A stretch of DNA of 64,000 nt from Noviherbaspirillum cavernae. Its GTDB lineage: Bacteria > Pseudomonadota > Gammaproteobacteria > Burkholderiales > Burkholderiaceae_D. Of this stretch, positions 33,010-42,101 are shown one piece after another. The stretch lies in NCBI RefSeq assembly GCF_003590875.1, contig NZ_QYUN01000002.1, forward strand, positions 3,286,001-3,350,000. The letters run 5' to 3'. Every line of letters begins with the position of its first letter. Positions within the stretch are counted from its first letter, which is position 1. Under the pieces are notes generated by a model. The model saw only the letters and a program-made list of their open reading frames with translations. It was not told the DNA's origin and did not search any database. Position numbers and translations under genes: made by a program.

Positions 33010-34386
33010 TCAGCACTCGATCACATTGACTGCGAGCCCTCCGCGCGCAGTTTCCTTGTACTTGACTTTCATGTCGGCGCCGGTCTCGCGCATGGTCTTG
33101 ATGACCTTGTCGAGCGAGACGAAATGGTGACCGTCGCCACGTAGCGCCATGCGCGCCGCATTGATCGCCTTGACCGATCCCATCGCGTTGCGCTCGATGC
33201 ACGGCACCTGCACCAGTCCGCCGATCGGATCGCAGGTCAGTCCCAGGTTGTGTTCCATGCCGATCTCGGCGGCGTTCTCGACCTGCTCCGGCGTACCACC
33301 CATCACTTCGGCAAGTGCGCCCGCAGCCATCGAGCACGCGACCCCGACTTCCCCCTGGCAACCGACCTCCGCACCGGAAATCGACGCGTTCTCCTTGTAG
33401 AGAATGCCGATCGCGGCGGCGGTGAGCAGGAAGCGGATCACGCCGTCGTCGCTGGCGCCGGGAACAAAGCGCGAGTAGTAATGCAAGACCGCCGGGACGA
33501 TGCCGGCGGCGCCGTTGGTCGGCGCGGTCACGACCCGCCCGCCGGCGGCGTTTTCCTCGTTCACCGCCAGCGCATACACATCGACCCAATCCAGCGTCGT
33601 CAGAGGATCGCGCAGGCTGGCTTCCGGCTGGCTCGACAGCTTGCGGTACAACTCGGCGGCGCGGCGGCGCACCTTCAATCCGCCCGGCAAAATCCCTTCT
33701 TTTTCGCAGCCGCGCTTCACGCATTCCTGCATCACCTGCCAGATCTTCAACAGATCCTTGCGCGTTTCCACTTCCGGTCGCCACGCGCTTTCGTTTTCCA
33801 GCATGAGCTGGCTGATCGACAGTCCGTTTTCCCGGCACAGCGCAAGCAGTTGTTCCGCGCTTTTGAACGGATGCGCGAGCACGGTCGTATCCGCGACGAT
33901 GCGGTCGGCGCCGGCCGCCTCCTCATTCACCACGAAGCCGCCGCCTACCGAGTAGTACACCTTGCTCAGAATTTCCGCACCCGCCGCGTCATAGGCGATG
34001 AAACGCATGCCGTTCGGGTGATAAGGCAGCGACTTCCTGTACAGCAGCAGGTGCTCGCTCTCGACGAAGGGAATCTCTTTTTCGCCGAGCAGATTGATGC
34101 GGCCCGAGCTTCGGATTTGCGCGAGCTTTTGTTCGATGGCATCGGTATCGACGAGGTCGGGTGCCTCGCCCTGCAGGCCGAGCAGCACCGCCTTGTCGCT
34201 GCCGTGCCCCTTGCCGGTTGCCCCCAGTGATCCGTACAGCTCGGACTTGATTGCTTCGGTGGAAGCGAGCTTGCCCGATTCCTTCAACCCGTTGACGAAG
34301 CGCAATGCTGCACGCATCGGTCCGACCGTGTGAGAGCTCGAGGGCCCGATTCCGATCTTGAACAACTCCAAAACACTGATGGCCAT
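33010..34386 (-). CDS. sdaA: L-serine ammonia-lyase (iron-sulfur type)
   Basis: A 458-residue one-chain L-serine dehydratase that makes pyruvate and ammonia. The N-terminal beta domain has [17 protein letters not shown]. The alpha domain has [25 protein letters not shown] and [18 protein letters not shown], with the cysteines for the 4Fe-4S cluster. ATG 34386 has GGAGGTGG six bases upstream. Placement inside the glycine cleavage run suggests joint serine/glycine catabolism. Confidence 0.95.
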   Translation of the reverse strand: MAISVLELFKIGIGPSSSHTVGPMRAALRFVNGLKESGKLASTEAIKSELYGSLGATGKGHGSDKAVLLGLQGEAPDLVDTDAIEQKLAQIRSSGRINLLGEKEIPFVESEHLLLYRKSLPYHPNGMRFIAYDAAGAEILSKVYYSVGGGFVVNEEAAGADRIVADTTVLAHPFKSAEQLLALCRENGLSISQLMLENESAWRPEVETRKDLLKIWQVMQECVKRGCEKEGILPGGLKVRRRAAELYRKLSSQPEASLRDPLTTLDWVDVYALAVNEENAAGGRVVTAPTNGAAGIVPAVLHYYSRFVPGASDDGVIRFLLTAAAIGILYKENASISGAEVGCQGEVGVACSMAAGALAEVMGGTPEQVENAAEIGMEHNLGLTCDPIGGLVQVPCIERNAMGSVKAINAARMALRGDGHHFVSLDKVIKTMRETGADMKVKYKETARGGLAVNVIEC

Positions 34387-34404
34387 GTGATCCACCTCCG
34401 CCCC

Positions 34405-34600
34405 TTGCGGGAGCGTAAACTCCTTCCCCTTCAAGGGGAAGGTTGGGATGGGGATGGGTTTCCTATGCCGCAGGCTTTGACCCATCCCCACTTGCAGTGC
34501 GCGCATTGACGTGCAAGTCAATGCTGCTCCGCAGGCGAGCAGCATGCCGCTCGAATTCCCTGCTTCGCCCCTAGCCCTCCCCTTGAAGGGGAGGGAACGA
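34405..34600. repeat. Palindromic G/C-rich repeat pair between gcvP and sdaA
   Basis: CCTTCCCCTTCAAGGGGAAGG (34412-34432 region) and CCTCCCCTTGAAGGGGAGG (34576-34595 region) are near-perfect palindromes of one type. Between them GGGATGGGGATGGGTT can pair with AACCCATCCCC-like sequence downstream. No gene is seen in this 220-bp gap; the elements look like dispersed intergenic repeats within the operon. Confidence 0.65.
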
Positions 34601-34606
34601 GCCCCC

Positions 34607-37483
34607 TTACTCGTAGTCCGACATCGGCGGGCAGGAACAGACCACATTGCGGTCGCCGTACACGTTGTCCACGCGACCGACCGGCGGCCAGTACTTGCTA
34701 CCCTGGCGCAGGGACGCAACCGGGAACACCGCCTGCTCGCGCGAATACACACGCCCCCACTCGCCGGCGATGTCCATCGCGGTATGCGGCGCATGCCGCA
34801 GCGCGCTGTCTTCCGCTGTCACGCTGCCGCTTTCGATCGCACGAATCTCGTCGCGGATCGCGATCATCGCTTCGCAGAAACGGTCGAGTTCATCCTTCGA
34901 TTCGCTTTCGGTCGGCTCGATCATCAGCGTGCCGGGTACCGGGAAGGACATGGTCGGCGCGTGGAAGCCGAAGTCCATCAGGCGCTTCGCCACGTCATCG
35001 ACCGTGACGCCGGTGTCCTTCAGCGGACGCAGATCGACGATGCACTCGTGCGCGACGATGCCGTTCTCGCCCGCGTACAGGATCGGATAGTGCGGGGCCA
35101 GACGGTTGGCGATGTAGTTGGCGTTGAGGATCGCCATCTGGCTCGCCTCTTTCAGCCCCTGGCGCCCCATCAGCTTGATGTAGGTCCAGCTGATCGGCAG
35201 GATGCTGGCGCTGCCCCACGGTGCCGCGCACACCGGCGCAACGTGGTTGTCCAGCATGCGATGGCCGGGCATGAAGGGCGCGAGGTGCGCCTTCACGCCG
35301 ATCGGGCCGACGCCGGGGCCGCCACCGCCGTGCGGGATACAGAAGGTCTTGTGCAGGTTCAGGTGCGACACGTCGCCGCCGAACTTGCCCGGCTGGCACA
35401 GGCCGACCATCGCATTCATGTTGGCACCGTCGATATAGACCTGGCCGCCGTGCGAATGGACGATGTCGCAGATTTCGCGAACCGCCTCTTCGAACACGCC
35501 GTGCGTCGACGGATAGGTAATCATCATCGCGGCGAGGTCGGACGCATGCTCATCGGCCTTGGCCTTCAAATCGGCGACATCGACGTTGCCGCGTTCGTCA
35601 CACTGGACCACAACCACCTTCATGCCCACCATCTGCGCGGTCGCCGGATTGGTGCCGTGCGCAGAGCTCGGAATCAGGCAGACATTGCGAGCGCCTTCGC
35701 CGCGGCTCTGGTGATACGCGCGGATCGCCAGCAAGCCGGCGTATTCGCCTTGCGAACCGGCATTCGGTTGCAGCGACACCGCGTCATAGCCGGTGCACGC
35801 GACCAGCATCTGTTCGAGTTCGGTGATCAGTTGCTGATAGCCCTGCGCCTGCTCCAGCGGTGCAAAGGGGTGGATGTTGCCGAACTCCTTCCAGGTCACT
35901 GGAATCATTTCCGTGGTCGCGTTCAGCTTCATCGTGCAGGAGCCGAGCGGGATCATGGTGCGGTCCAGCGCCAGGTCCTTGTCGGCCAGCATGCGCAGGT
36001 AGCGCAGCATCTGGGTTTCCGAATGATGGGTGTTGAACACCGGATGCGTGAGGAATGCGCTTGTGCGCGCAATTGCGGCCGGAATGCGATCGGCGCGATC
36101 GGAGGTTTCCTGCTCGACTGCCGCGAAGGACGGTACCGTCTTGCCGGTTCCGGCGAAGACCGACCACAAGACGGCGAGGTCTTCGGGCGTCGTCGTCTCG
36201 TCGAACGAGAGGCCGACGGTGTCGCTATCGATCGGACGCAGGTTGATCGCGCGGCTCCTTGCCGCTTCGTGGATTTCCTGGGTGCGGTTGCCGGTGCGTA
36301 CCGTGATGGTGTCGAAGAAGGACGTTGTGCGCACGGCGAAATCCATCTTGCGCAAGCCCTCGGCAAAAGCCGCGGTCAAACGATGCACGCGCTGCGCGAT
36401 GGTCTTCAAACCTTCCTGACCGTGATAGACCGCGTACATGCTCGCCATGTTCGCGAGCAGCACCTGCGCGGTGCACACGTTGCTGGTCGCCTTTTCGCGG
36501 CGGATGTGCTGTTCGCGTGTCTGCAGCGCCAGACGGTAAGCCTTGTTGCCGTGACTATCGATCGACACGCCGACCACGCGGCCGGGCATCAGGCGCTTGT
36601 TCGCATCCTTCGTCGCGAAATAGGCGGCGTGCGGACCGCCGTAGCCGAGCGGCACGCCAAATCGCTGCGCCGAGCCGATCGCGACGTCGGCGCCGAATTC
36701 GCCCGGCGGCGTCAGCAGTGTCAGCGCCAGCAAATCGGCGGCGACCACGACCAGCGCGCCCTTGCCGTGCGCCCTGGCGACCGTATCCGCATAGTCGTGA
36801 ATTTCGCCGTCCAGCGCCGGATATTGCAGCAGCACGCCGAAGCAGTCGAGGCCATCAAGCGCGGTGCGATGATCGCCGACCACCACCTCAACCCCGATCG
36901 GCTCGGCGCGCGTGCGCACGACGTCGATCGTTTGCGGGAAGCAGTCCTGCGACACGAAGAAAACCTTGCTCTTGCTCTTCGATACGCGCTGGCAGAAGGT
37001 CATCGCCTCCGCCGCCGCAGTCGCCTCGTCCAGCAGGGACGCATTGGCGATTTCCATGCCGGTGAGGTCGCACACCATCGTCTGGAAATTCAGCAAGGAC
37101 TCCAGGCGACCCTGCGAAATTTCCGGTTGATACGGCGTGTAGGCGGTATACCAGGCGGGGTTTTCCAGCAGGTTGCGCAGGATGACGGTCGGCGTGTGCG
37201 TGTTGTAGTAGCCCATGCCGATGTAGGACTTGAACACCTGGTTCTTCGATGCGATCTTGTGCAACTCGTCCAGCACTTCCGGCTCGCTGCGCGCGGCATC
37301 CAGTTTCAAGGCCTCGTTCGTCAGGATCGCGCCCGGCACCACTTTCTTGATGAAGGCATCCATGGAATCAAATCCGAGCGCTGCCAGCATCGCCTTCCTG
37401 TCGGCTTCACCAGGCCCGATGTGCCGGTCGATGAAATCCGTGTGCTGTTGCAAGTCCTCGAAAGCAGCTCGTTTCTGAATCAT
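34607..37483 (-). CDS. gcvP: Glycine dehydrogenase (decarboxylating), P protein
   Basis: A 958-residue PLP enzyme, full length for the one-chain P protein. It decarboxylates glycine and passes the aminomethyl group to lipoyl-GcvH. The PLP lysine lies in [18 protein letters not shown]. Other landmarks are the N-terminal [34 protein letters not shown] (in parts), [12 protein letters not shown] and GSCTMKLNA. It starts 85 bp after the gcvH stop. A very long open frame on the opposite strand is an antisense shadow. Confidence 0.97.
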   Translation of the reverse strand: MIQKRAAFEDLQQHTDFIDRHIGPGEADRKAMLAALGFDSMDAFIKKVVPGAILTNEALKLDAARSEPEVLDELHKIASKNQVFKSYIGMGYYNTHTPTVILRNLLENPAWYTAYTPYQPEISQGRLESLLNFQTMVCDLTGMEIANASLLDEATAAAEAMTFCQRVSKSKSKVFFVSQDCFPQTIDVVRTRAEPIGVEVVVGDHRTALDGLDCFGVLLQYPALDGEIHDYADTVARAHGKGALVVVAADLLALTLLTPPGEFGADVAIGSAQRFGVPLGYGGPHAAYFATKDANKRLMPGRVVGVSIDSHGNKAYRLALQTREQHIRREKATSNVCTAQVLLANMASMYAVYHGQEGLKTIAQRVHRLTAAFAEGLRKMDFAVRTTSFFDTITVRTGNRTQEIHEAARSRAINLRPIDSDTVGLSFDETTTPEDLAVLWSVFAGTGKTVPSFAAVEQETSDRADRIPAAIARTSAFLTHPVFNTHHSETQMLRYLRMLADKDLALDRTMIPLGSCTMKLNATTEMIPVTWKEFGNIHPFAPLEQAQGYQQLITELEQMLVACTGYDAVSLQPNAGSQGEYAGLLAIRAYHQSRGEGARNVCLIPSSAHGTNPATAQMVGMKVVVVQCDERGNVDVADLKAKADEHASDLAAMMITYPSTHGVFEEAVREICDIVHSHGGQVYIDGANMNAMVGLCQPGKFGGDVSHLNLHKTFCIPHGGGGPGVGPIGVKAHLAPFMPGHRMLDNHVAPVCAAPWGSASILPISWTYIKLMGRQGLKEASQMAILNANYIANRLAPHYPILYAGENGIVAHECIVDLRPLKDTGVTVDDVAKRLMDFGFHAPTMSFPVPGTLMIEPTESESKDELDRFCEAMIAIRDEIRAIESGSVTAEDSALRHAPHTAMDIAGEWGRVYSREQAVFPVASLRQGSKYWPPVGRVDNVYGDRNVVCSCPPMSDYE

Positions 37484-37567
37484 GGTTACCTCTCAAAACA
37501 AATGACATGTAGTTCGGGGGCGCGGCCGCAAGTCCCCGGCCCGGCGCAAATCGGAAAATGCCTGGTT

Positions 37568-37948
37568 TCAGCCGAGCGTGTCGATATAAGTCTTGTAACC
37601 GGCTTCGTCGAGCAGACCGTCCAGGGCGGTGACGTCATTCGGCTTGAACTTGAAGAACCAGCCCGCGCCCATCGGATCTGCATTCACCTTGCCCGGCTCG
37701 TCGGCCAGCAATGCGTTCGCTTCGACGACGGCACCGGCAGCCGGCATCAGGATCTCGCCGGCGGTCTTGACCGATTCGATGACCGCGGCTTCCTCGCCCT
37801 TGCCGATTTCCTTGCCGGCCTCGGGCAACTGGACATACACCAGATCGCCAAGATGGTCCTGCGCGTAATCGGTAATGCCAACCGTGACCAGACCATCGGC
37901 TTCAATGCGCAGCCATTCATGTTCCTGGGTGTATACGGTCTTGCTCAT
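37568..37948 (-). CDS. gcvH: Glycine cleavage system H protein
   Basis: A 126-residue lipoyl carrier protein. The lipoylated Lys lies in VIESVKTAGEI. Other landmarks are YTQEHEWLRIEADG, VGITDYAQDHLGDLVYVQLPEAG (in parts) and GAGWFFKFK. An AGGAG ribosome site eight bases before ATG 37948 supports the start over the longer frame. It is the first gene of the run; no glycine riboswitch core is seen in the 200 bp upstream. Confidence 0.96.
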   Translation of the reverse strand: MSKTVYTQEHEWLRIEADGLVTVGITDYAQDHLGDLVYVQLPEAGKEIGKGEEAAVIESVKTAGEILMPAAGAVVEANALLADEPGKVNADPMGAGWFFKFKPNDVTALDGLLDEAGYKTYIDTLG

Positions 37949-38048
37949 CTTGTTAGCTCCTGAAAATGATTGAGTGAACTGCGGTTGGGAATACGGACCT
38001 GGCCGGAACGACGGGTAATGACGCCACGACGACTTGCCTGACATGCAA

Positions 38049-38430
38049 TGTAATGCGGCGACTGTCTTGCGAATGTTTTTCGGGTGATTTTTCGCTATTC
38101 ACGCGCGAGAAATCCGATATTCATAGGGCGAGATTTTAGAAGGGAAGATGTTTTTTTTGTACTCAATCGACCCATCAAAACATCGAATTATGAAAATTAA
38201 TGGCCTAAGTATGTTTATTTATATAAAAATTGACCGATTTTATTTGATTATCGAAATCATGCGATCCATATAAATTGCATTGATGCCACGCTTATCCCTC
38301 GTGCCATGGTTTGACAGCACTGGCGCCGGGGCCTGGCGAGATCTTTTGATGTCGCTGGCGAGTCGTGCCGGGATTTTCTTGCTGGCACAGCATGTGGCTT
38401 GAAGCGTCGTCTGATTCTCCAATGACACAA
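38049..38430. other. AT-rich intergenic region upstream of gcvH, no gene seen
   Basis: The stretch 38130-38290 is clearly richer in A/T than the rest of the window (runs such as TTTATTTATATAAAAATT). It probably holds the gcvH promoter and possible regulator sites, but no clear -35/-10 pair is claimed. A 62-codon minus-strand frame starting with GTG at 38428 lacks a ribosome site and recognisable similarity, so it is not called. Confidence 0.5.
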
Positions 38431-38452
38431 TAAAAAACGCCGCCCGGCGAGG
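38431..38452 (-). terminator. Left half of an intrinsic terminator split by the inserted element
   Basis: TAAAAAACGCCGCC followed by CCCGGCGAGG. Joined to the right half (40812-40833, GAGGCGGCGTTTTATT) it restores AAAACGCCGCC/GGCGGCGTTTT, an 11-bp stem with a loop of about six bases and flanking A/T runs on both sides. In the minus direction this was the terminator after the resorcinol operon. What is left here can still form a small CGCC/GGCG hairpin followed by TTTTTT. Confidence 0.72.
38443..38452 (+). repeat. Target-site duplication, left copy (CCCGGCGAGG)
   Basis: Matches the right copy CCCGGTGAGG (40812-40821) at nine of ten bases. The two directly flank the terminal inverted repeats. 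The one mismatch suggests an insertion old enough to have drifted. Confidence 0.7.
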
Positions 38453-38476
38453 CTAGCCGGTCACTTAAGGTGTTGA
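38453..38476 (+). repeat. Left 24-bp terminal inverted repeat of the element
   Basis: Begins CTAGCCGGTCACTTAAG, then GTGTTGA. It pairs with 40788-40811 at 23 of 24 positions (G here, A in the right copy, at position 18). Confidence 0.8.
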
Positions 38477-38500
38477 TAATCGGCTAGTAGGCTGCCTATA

Positions 38501-38532
38501 ATGCCCTCCGTGTCTCATGATACGGAGGGCAT
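38501..38532. terminator. Strong hairpin inside the left end of the element
   Basis: ATGCCCTCCGT (38501-38511) pairs perfectly with ACGGAGGGCAT (38522-38532) around a 10-base loop. No long T-run follows on either strand, so it may block read-through or translation near the end rather than be a classical terminator. Confidence 0.5.
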
Positions 38533-38769
38533 ATTCTTAAGAAAAAATCTCCTTCAGCAGGGCCTGCCTGGCGATACCCTCCTTCCGTCAAAGGCATACA
38601 GGTCAATCACTGCAAGAATCCTGCTTGCGCCAATTTTGGCGTCCCTCCAAAAGAAAAAACCAGCCGCAGAAAGGCCGGTAGCCTGCCCGAACCTAGTGAT
38701 TACACTGTAGTCGCCGCCGGTGCCGGTAAGCCTCTTCTTCGTTGCGAGCTATGCAGAGAGCACATACCA

Positions 38770-40354
38770 ATGCAGAGCAACCTAGCCATCGTTGAAGAAA
38801 TGATGCGCCTTGCTGCCTATTTGGATGCTCCGACCGATTTTTCCTGCTCGAATAGGGAGTGCTCGCACTTCGGGCTGCCTCAGACGGAAGAAAAACGGCG
38901 CTACGTCAAATTTGGCAAAACGAAGTCTGGCATTCCTCGATTCAAGTGCCTTGCTTGCGGAAAAGTGGCCTCTGTTGGACAAGCGAAGGCAACGCAGCGG
39001 CAGCGGATTACGCATAAAAATCGCGATATTTTTATGCTTTTGGTAAATAAGTCGCCCCTGCGGCGTATCAGCGCCGTGACCGGGCTGACGATGCAGACTG
39101 TATTCCGCAAAATCGACTTCATTTATCAGCAATGTCAGCGCTTTGCGGGAGACCGAGAGAGGCAATTGACAGAACACGACCTGAATACTCGGTACATCTG
39201 CGTCGACCGGCAAAACCACATCGTCAACTGGGCGTCTCGCAAAGACCGACGCAATGTCGCCCTGCAGGCTATTGGCAGCGCCGACCTCGAATCCGGCTAT
39301 GTGTTCGGGATGCACCTCAACTTCGATGGTGAATTAGACCCAGAATTGGTTGCGGAGGACATGATGCGCTTTGGCGACCATCACCTTGCTCAGCCGTTTC
39401 GACGTTACGCTCGCGTCTGGCTGGAAAGAGATTACGCAGAGGCGGCATCCCGCAACAAATCGGATTCGGCTCGAAAACGCGCACTTCGGCAGACCAAGAA
39501 GGACGGTAAGGACGCTTTGTCGGCAGAGATTGTGGCTACCTATGAAGTGGCCCTTGAACGAGAAGATATTGAGGCAAGTCATGCACCTTCGGCCGAAGAG
39601 ACTGTGCCTCGGGCGGGAATGCAAGTTCATGAGCAGGTCAGCATGAACGCACACATCCAGCTTGTTTCTCGCCTCCTTTACCGAGCAAAGAAGTTACGCT
39701 TCTTCATGGACCAGGAATCCGGTCTGCGCGCGGCTGTGATGGCGGCGGTCGGTGACCGTATCAAGGCCAGAACTGCGGACGCCTTCTATGTGAAAGTGAT
39801 GAAGGAGTCCACCGTCGACGCTAAGCGGCAGGCGACCAAAGTGGCAAAGGAAAGGTTCGAGAGCGCAAAAACTGCCTATCCGGGTTTATCCGACCATGAG
39901 ATGAAAATGCTTTTGGTCAAAGAAGAAATGCAGCGAATGGCTTCAATCGGCAAGTGGAATGACCGGTGGTTGTCGCAACCCACTACCCACTATGACGGAA
40001 CCGGACAAGCGAGTCTGCTGGCTCACCGACATGGGCGATTACGATGAAGACCATGCAGCCCGGCTGTACCTGAAGGCAACTTTACATCCCATAGACCGTT
40101 ATTTCATGCAGGTGCGGCGGCGTCTTTCTCTGGCAGAGCGCCCAATCGGAACCTCATCTAAGGCTGGCCGGACCTGGTACGGATACTGCGTCTATCAACC
40201 TGCCAATCTGGCCAAAGCGCTCGAAATTTTTAGGATTTATTACAACTATTGTGAAACGGGAAAAGATGGAAGCACGCCGGCGATGCGGTTAGGGTTGGCA
40301 AAAGGGCCAGTGGCTCCGGAGGATATTCTGTATTTCATGCTGAATCAGCGCTGA
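38770..40354 (+). pseudogene. Zinc-ribbon transposase-like gene, frameshifted near 39980
   Basis: The first frame (38770-40047) has an N-terminal zinc ribbon (CSNREC ... CLAC, residues 25-62), a helix-turn-helix-like LRRISAVTGLTMQTVFRKID and a central region with candidate acidic residues (YICVDRQNHIVNWASRKD). Near 39980 the reading moves to a second frame (39959-40354), which supplies the C-terminus: RRRLSLAERP, GRTWYGYCVYQP and YYNYCETGKDGSTPAMRLGLA, resembling DDE-transposase endings. Together about 525 residues. There is no slippery site at the junction, so a disabling base change is likelier than programmed shifting. Confidence 0.65.
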
Positions 40355-40383
40355 ATTCGGCACATTCAAGTAAGGGGGAGCGA

Positions 40384-40698
40384 TTAAAGGGCATTCCTCA
40401 GCATCCCTTCGAAGGAATGCCAACTTGCTGCAATTTCCCGTGCTGCTTCTGGCTCCATTCCGATGAACGGTAGATAAACTACCGTCCCGGACGGAGAAAT
40501 TGCATACATTTCGCCACCACCATTTGTCGCAAAGCCAAAGTAGCCCGCAGCGTATTCGGACACTTCATATTCCTGGTTATAACGCTCCAGTTCGTCTAAT
40601 GGCCAAAATTCGCACAGAAAAGGACTGACATCGAGTTCGCATACCAGCGATTTCCCTGACTGGTGGTAGGCAATCAGTTCAGGTGGCACGTTCGTCAT
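40384..40698 (-). CDS. SUKH (SMI1/KNR4-like) family protein, element passenger
   Basis: A 104-residue protein with the SMI1/KNR4-type core pattern: FWPLDELERYNQEYEV, then GYFGFATNGGGEMYAISP and a hydrophobic VVYLPFIGM. In bacteria, SUKH proteins are often immunity proteins to polymorphic or contact-dependent toxins, or orphans on mobile DNA. No toxin gene is adjacent. ATG 40698 has a GGGGA five bases upstream; an in-frame extension to 40743 runs into the hairpin and is rejected. It faces the transposase-like gene, stops 30 bp apart. Confidence 0.68.
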   Translation of the reverse strand: MTNVPPELIAYHQSGKSLVCELDVSPFLCEFWPLDELERYNQEYEVSEYAAGYFGFATNGGGEMYAISPSGTVVYLPFIGMEPEAAREIAASWHSFEGMLRNAL

Positions 40699-40731
40699 AA
40701 ATTCCCCTTTGAATTGCAGTGTCGGAAAAAC

Positions 40732-40761
40732 AAAGCCCCTCAACGATTCGTGAGGGGCTTT
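40732..40761. terminator. Bidirectional terminator hairpin inside the right end
   Basis: AAAGCCCCTCA (40732-40742) pairs perfectly with TGAGGGGCTTT (40751-40761), with A/T runs on both sides. It lies between the SUKH start and the element end, so it would shield the SUKH gene from transcription entering from the resorcinol operon. Confidence 0.75.
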
Positions 40762-40787
40762 TAATCATACCGGGGCGAGATTTCTCG

Positions 40788-40811
40788 TCAACATCTTAAG
40801 TGACCGGCTAG
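40788..40811 (-). repeat. Right 24-bp terminal inverted repeat of the element
   Basis: Ends TTAAGTGACCGGCTAG. It is the complement of 38453-38476 with one mismatch. Confidence 0.8.
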
Positions 40812-40833
40812 CCCGGTGAGGCGGCGTTTTATT
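40812..40833 (-). terminator. Right half of the split terminator, with target-site duplication CCCGGTGAGG
   Basis: Bases 40812-40821 repeat the left flank with one change. GGCGGCGTTTTATT completes the stem whose other arm now lies 2.4 kb away at 38431-38442. It lies 15 bp past the stop of the binding-protein gene, the usual place for an operon terminator. Confidence 0.7.
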
Positions 40834-40847
40834 GGGCCAGTCCCGGA

Positions 40848-42023
40848 TCACTTGCCCGGGTCTTTCACGTTTTCAATCTTGTCGAACTCGACGTTGTAGA
40901 GCTGGTTGTCGACTTTTTCGACCTTGCGGATGTACACGGTCTGGATCACGTCGCGCGTTTGCGGGTCGATGGCGATCGGTCCGCGCGGGCTGTTGATCTT
41001 CATGCCCTTCACCAAGGCCATGGCCTTGTCGCCGTCGATCTTTCCATTGAGCTTCTTCGACACTTCATAGATGAGGTGCATGCCGTCGTAACCCGCAACC
41101 GCCATGGCATTCGGGCGGCCACCGTTCGGGTTGGCGGCGGCGAAGCTCTTCAGGAACGCCTTGTTTTCCGGGGAGTTGTGCGCGGTGGAGTAATGGTAAG
41201 AGGTGATGGCGCCCAGTGTCGCATCGCCCATCGCCGGCAACACGTAGTCATCGGTCAGGTCGCCGGTCGCGATGACCTTGATGCCGGCTTGCGCCAGGCC
41301 GCGCTCGCGGTAGCTCTTCATGAAGGCAATCCCCTGCTCTCCAGCGGGCACGAAGACGAATACGGCTTCCGGCCTGGCATCCTTGATGCGCTGGATGAAG
41401 GGTGAAAACTCGGGACTCTTCAGCGGCACACGAATCGTTTCCATCACTTGTCCTCCGCCGCCGATGAAAGTGGTCTTGAACATGGTTTCAGCATCGATGC
41501 CGGGGCCGAAATCGGACACCAGCGTCACCACGCGCTTGATGCCATTCTTCAGCGCCCAGCTTGCCATCGGCGCGGACACTTGCGCCAGCGTCATCGACAC
41601 GCGGGTGATGTAGTTCGATTTGGCGGTGATGACGGAGGTGGCCGCGTTCATGACGATCATCGGCTTCCTGGCTTGTTCGGCGATCGGTGCGACCGCCAGC
41701 GCTTCCGGCGTCAGGCCGAAGCCGGCGAGGAAATCCACCTTGTCGCGCACCACCAGTTCCTGTGCCGCGCGCTTGGCGATCTCGGGCGCAGCGCCGGTGG
41801 TGTCCTTGAGGATGAGCTCGACCTTCTTGCCGGCAACCTTGTCGCCGTGCTCCTTCATGTAGGCCTTGATGCCGCCTTCCATCTGCTTGCCGTAGTCGGC
41901 GAACGGTCCCGAGAAGGCGGCGACCACGCCGACCTTGATGGTTTCCTGCGCATGCGCGGCGAGCGCCGCGCTGCCCAGCATGCCGGCGATGGCGACAGAA
42001 TGCAGGATGCTCTTGAGTTTCAT
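40848..42023 (-). CDS. ABC transporter substrate-binding protein (branched-chain amino acid type)
   Basis: A 391-residue periplasmic binding protein of the LivK type I fold. A signal peptide ends AAHAQ (residue 25), followed by ETIKVGVVAAFSGPFADYG. Further landmarks are KVDFLAGFGLTPEALAVAP, AATSVITAKSNYITR and VAGYDGMHLIYE. In aromatic-catabolic clusters such proteins often bind aromatic acids, so uptake of a resorcinol-related compound is plausible. No permease or ATPase gene follows within the window. It is the last gene of the operon, 78 bp after maleylacetate reductase. Confidence 0.88.
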   Translation of the reverse strand: MKLKSILHSVAIAGMLGSAALAAHAQETIKVGVVAAFSGPFADYGKQMEGGIKAYMKEHGDKVAGKKVELILKDTTGAAPEIAKRAAQELVVRDKVDFLAGFGLTPEALAVAPIAEQARKPMIVMNAATSVITAKSNYITRVSMTLAQVSAPMASWALKNGIKRVVTLVSDFGPGIDAETMFKTTFIGGGGQVMETIRVPLKSPEFSPFIQRIKDARPEAVFVFVPAGEQGIAFMKSYRERGLAQAGIKVIATGDLTDDYVLPAMGDATLGAITSYHYSTAHNSPENKAFLKSFAAANPNGGRPNAMAVAGYDGMHLIYEVSKKLNGKIDGDKAMALVKGMKINSPRGPIAIDPQTRDVIQTVYIRKVEKVDNQLYNVEFDKIENVKDPGK

Positions 42024-42101
42024 GTGATCTCCTCCTTGAAGTACAGCGGTTGGGATTGCGCCTCTTGTGTGAGCGCTTGAATAGACACCGGGAAAAAAAA
42101 A

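Larger units (their letters stand above)
38453..40811 (+). mobile_element. Transposon-like element with SUKH passenger, inserted in a terminator loop
   Basis: A 2359-bp element bounded by 24-bp inverted repeats (38453-38476 and 40788-40811; CTAGCCGGTCACTTAAG at the tips, one mismatch further in). It is flanked by a 10-bp direct repeat with one mismatch. It carries a frameshifted zinc-ribbon transposase-like gene and, facing it, a SUKH-like gene. Strong hairpins lie just inside each end (38501-38532 and 40732-40761). The duplication length fits the 8-10 bp of IS1-type elements, but the family assignment is open. Confidence 0.75.

Noticed and set aside
34511..37963. An 1150-codon open frame on the plus strand
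   Set aside because: It is antisense to gcvP and gcvH, is rich in Arg, His, Ala and Asp, and has no recognisable domain. GC-rich coding DNA often leaves such shadows.
38240..38428. 62-codon minus-strand frame before the element
   Set aside because: GTG start without ribosome site, borders the split terminator, no similarity recognised.
37949..38440. Glycine riboswitch upstream of gcvH
   Set aside because: The conserved glycine-aptamer core was looked for on the minus strand and not recognised by eye. A covariance-model search would be decisive.
38501..38710. 69-codon frame inside the element before the transposase-like gene
   Set aside because: It starts in a perfect hairpin and has no ribosome site or recognisable motif.
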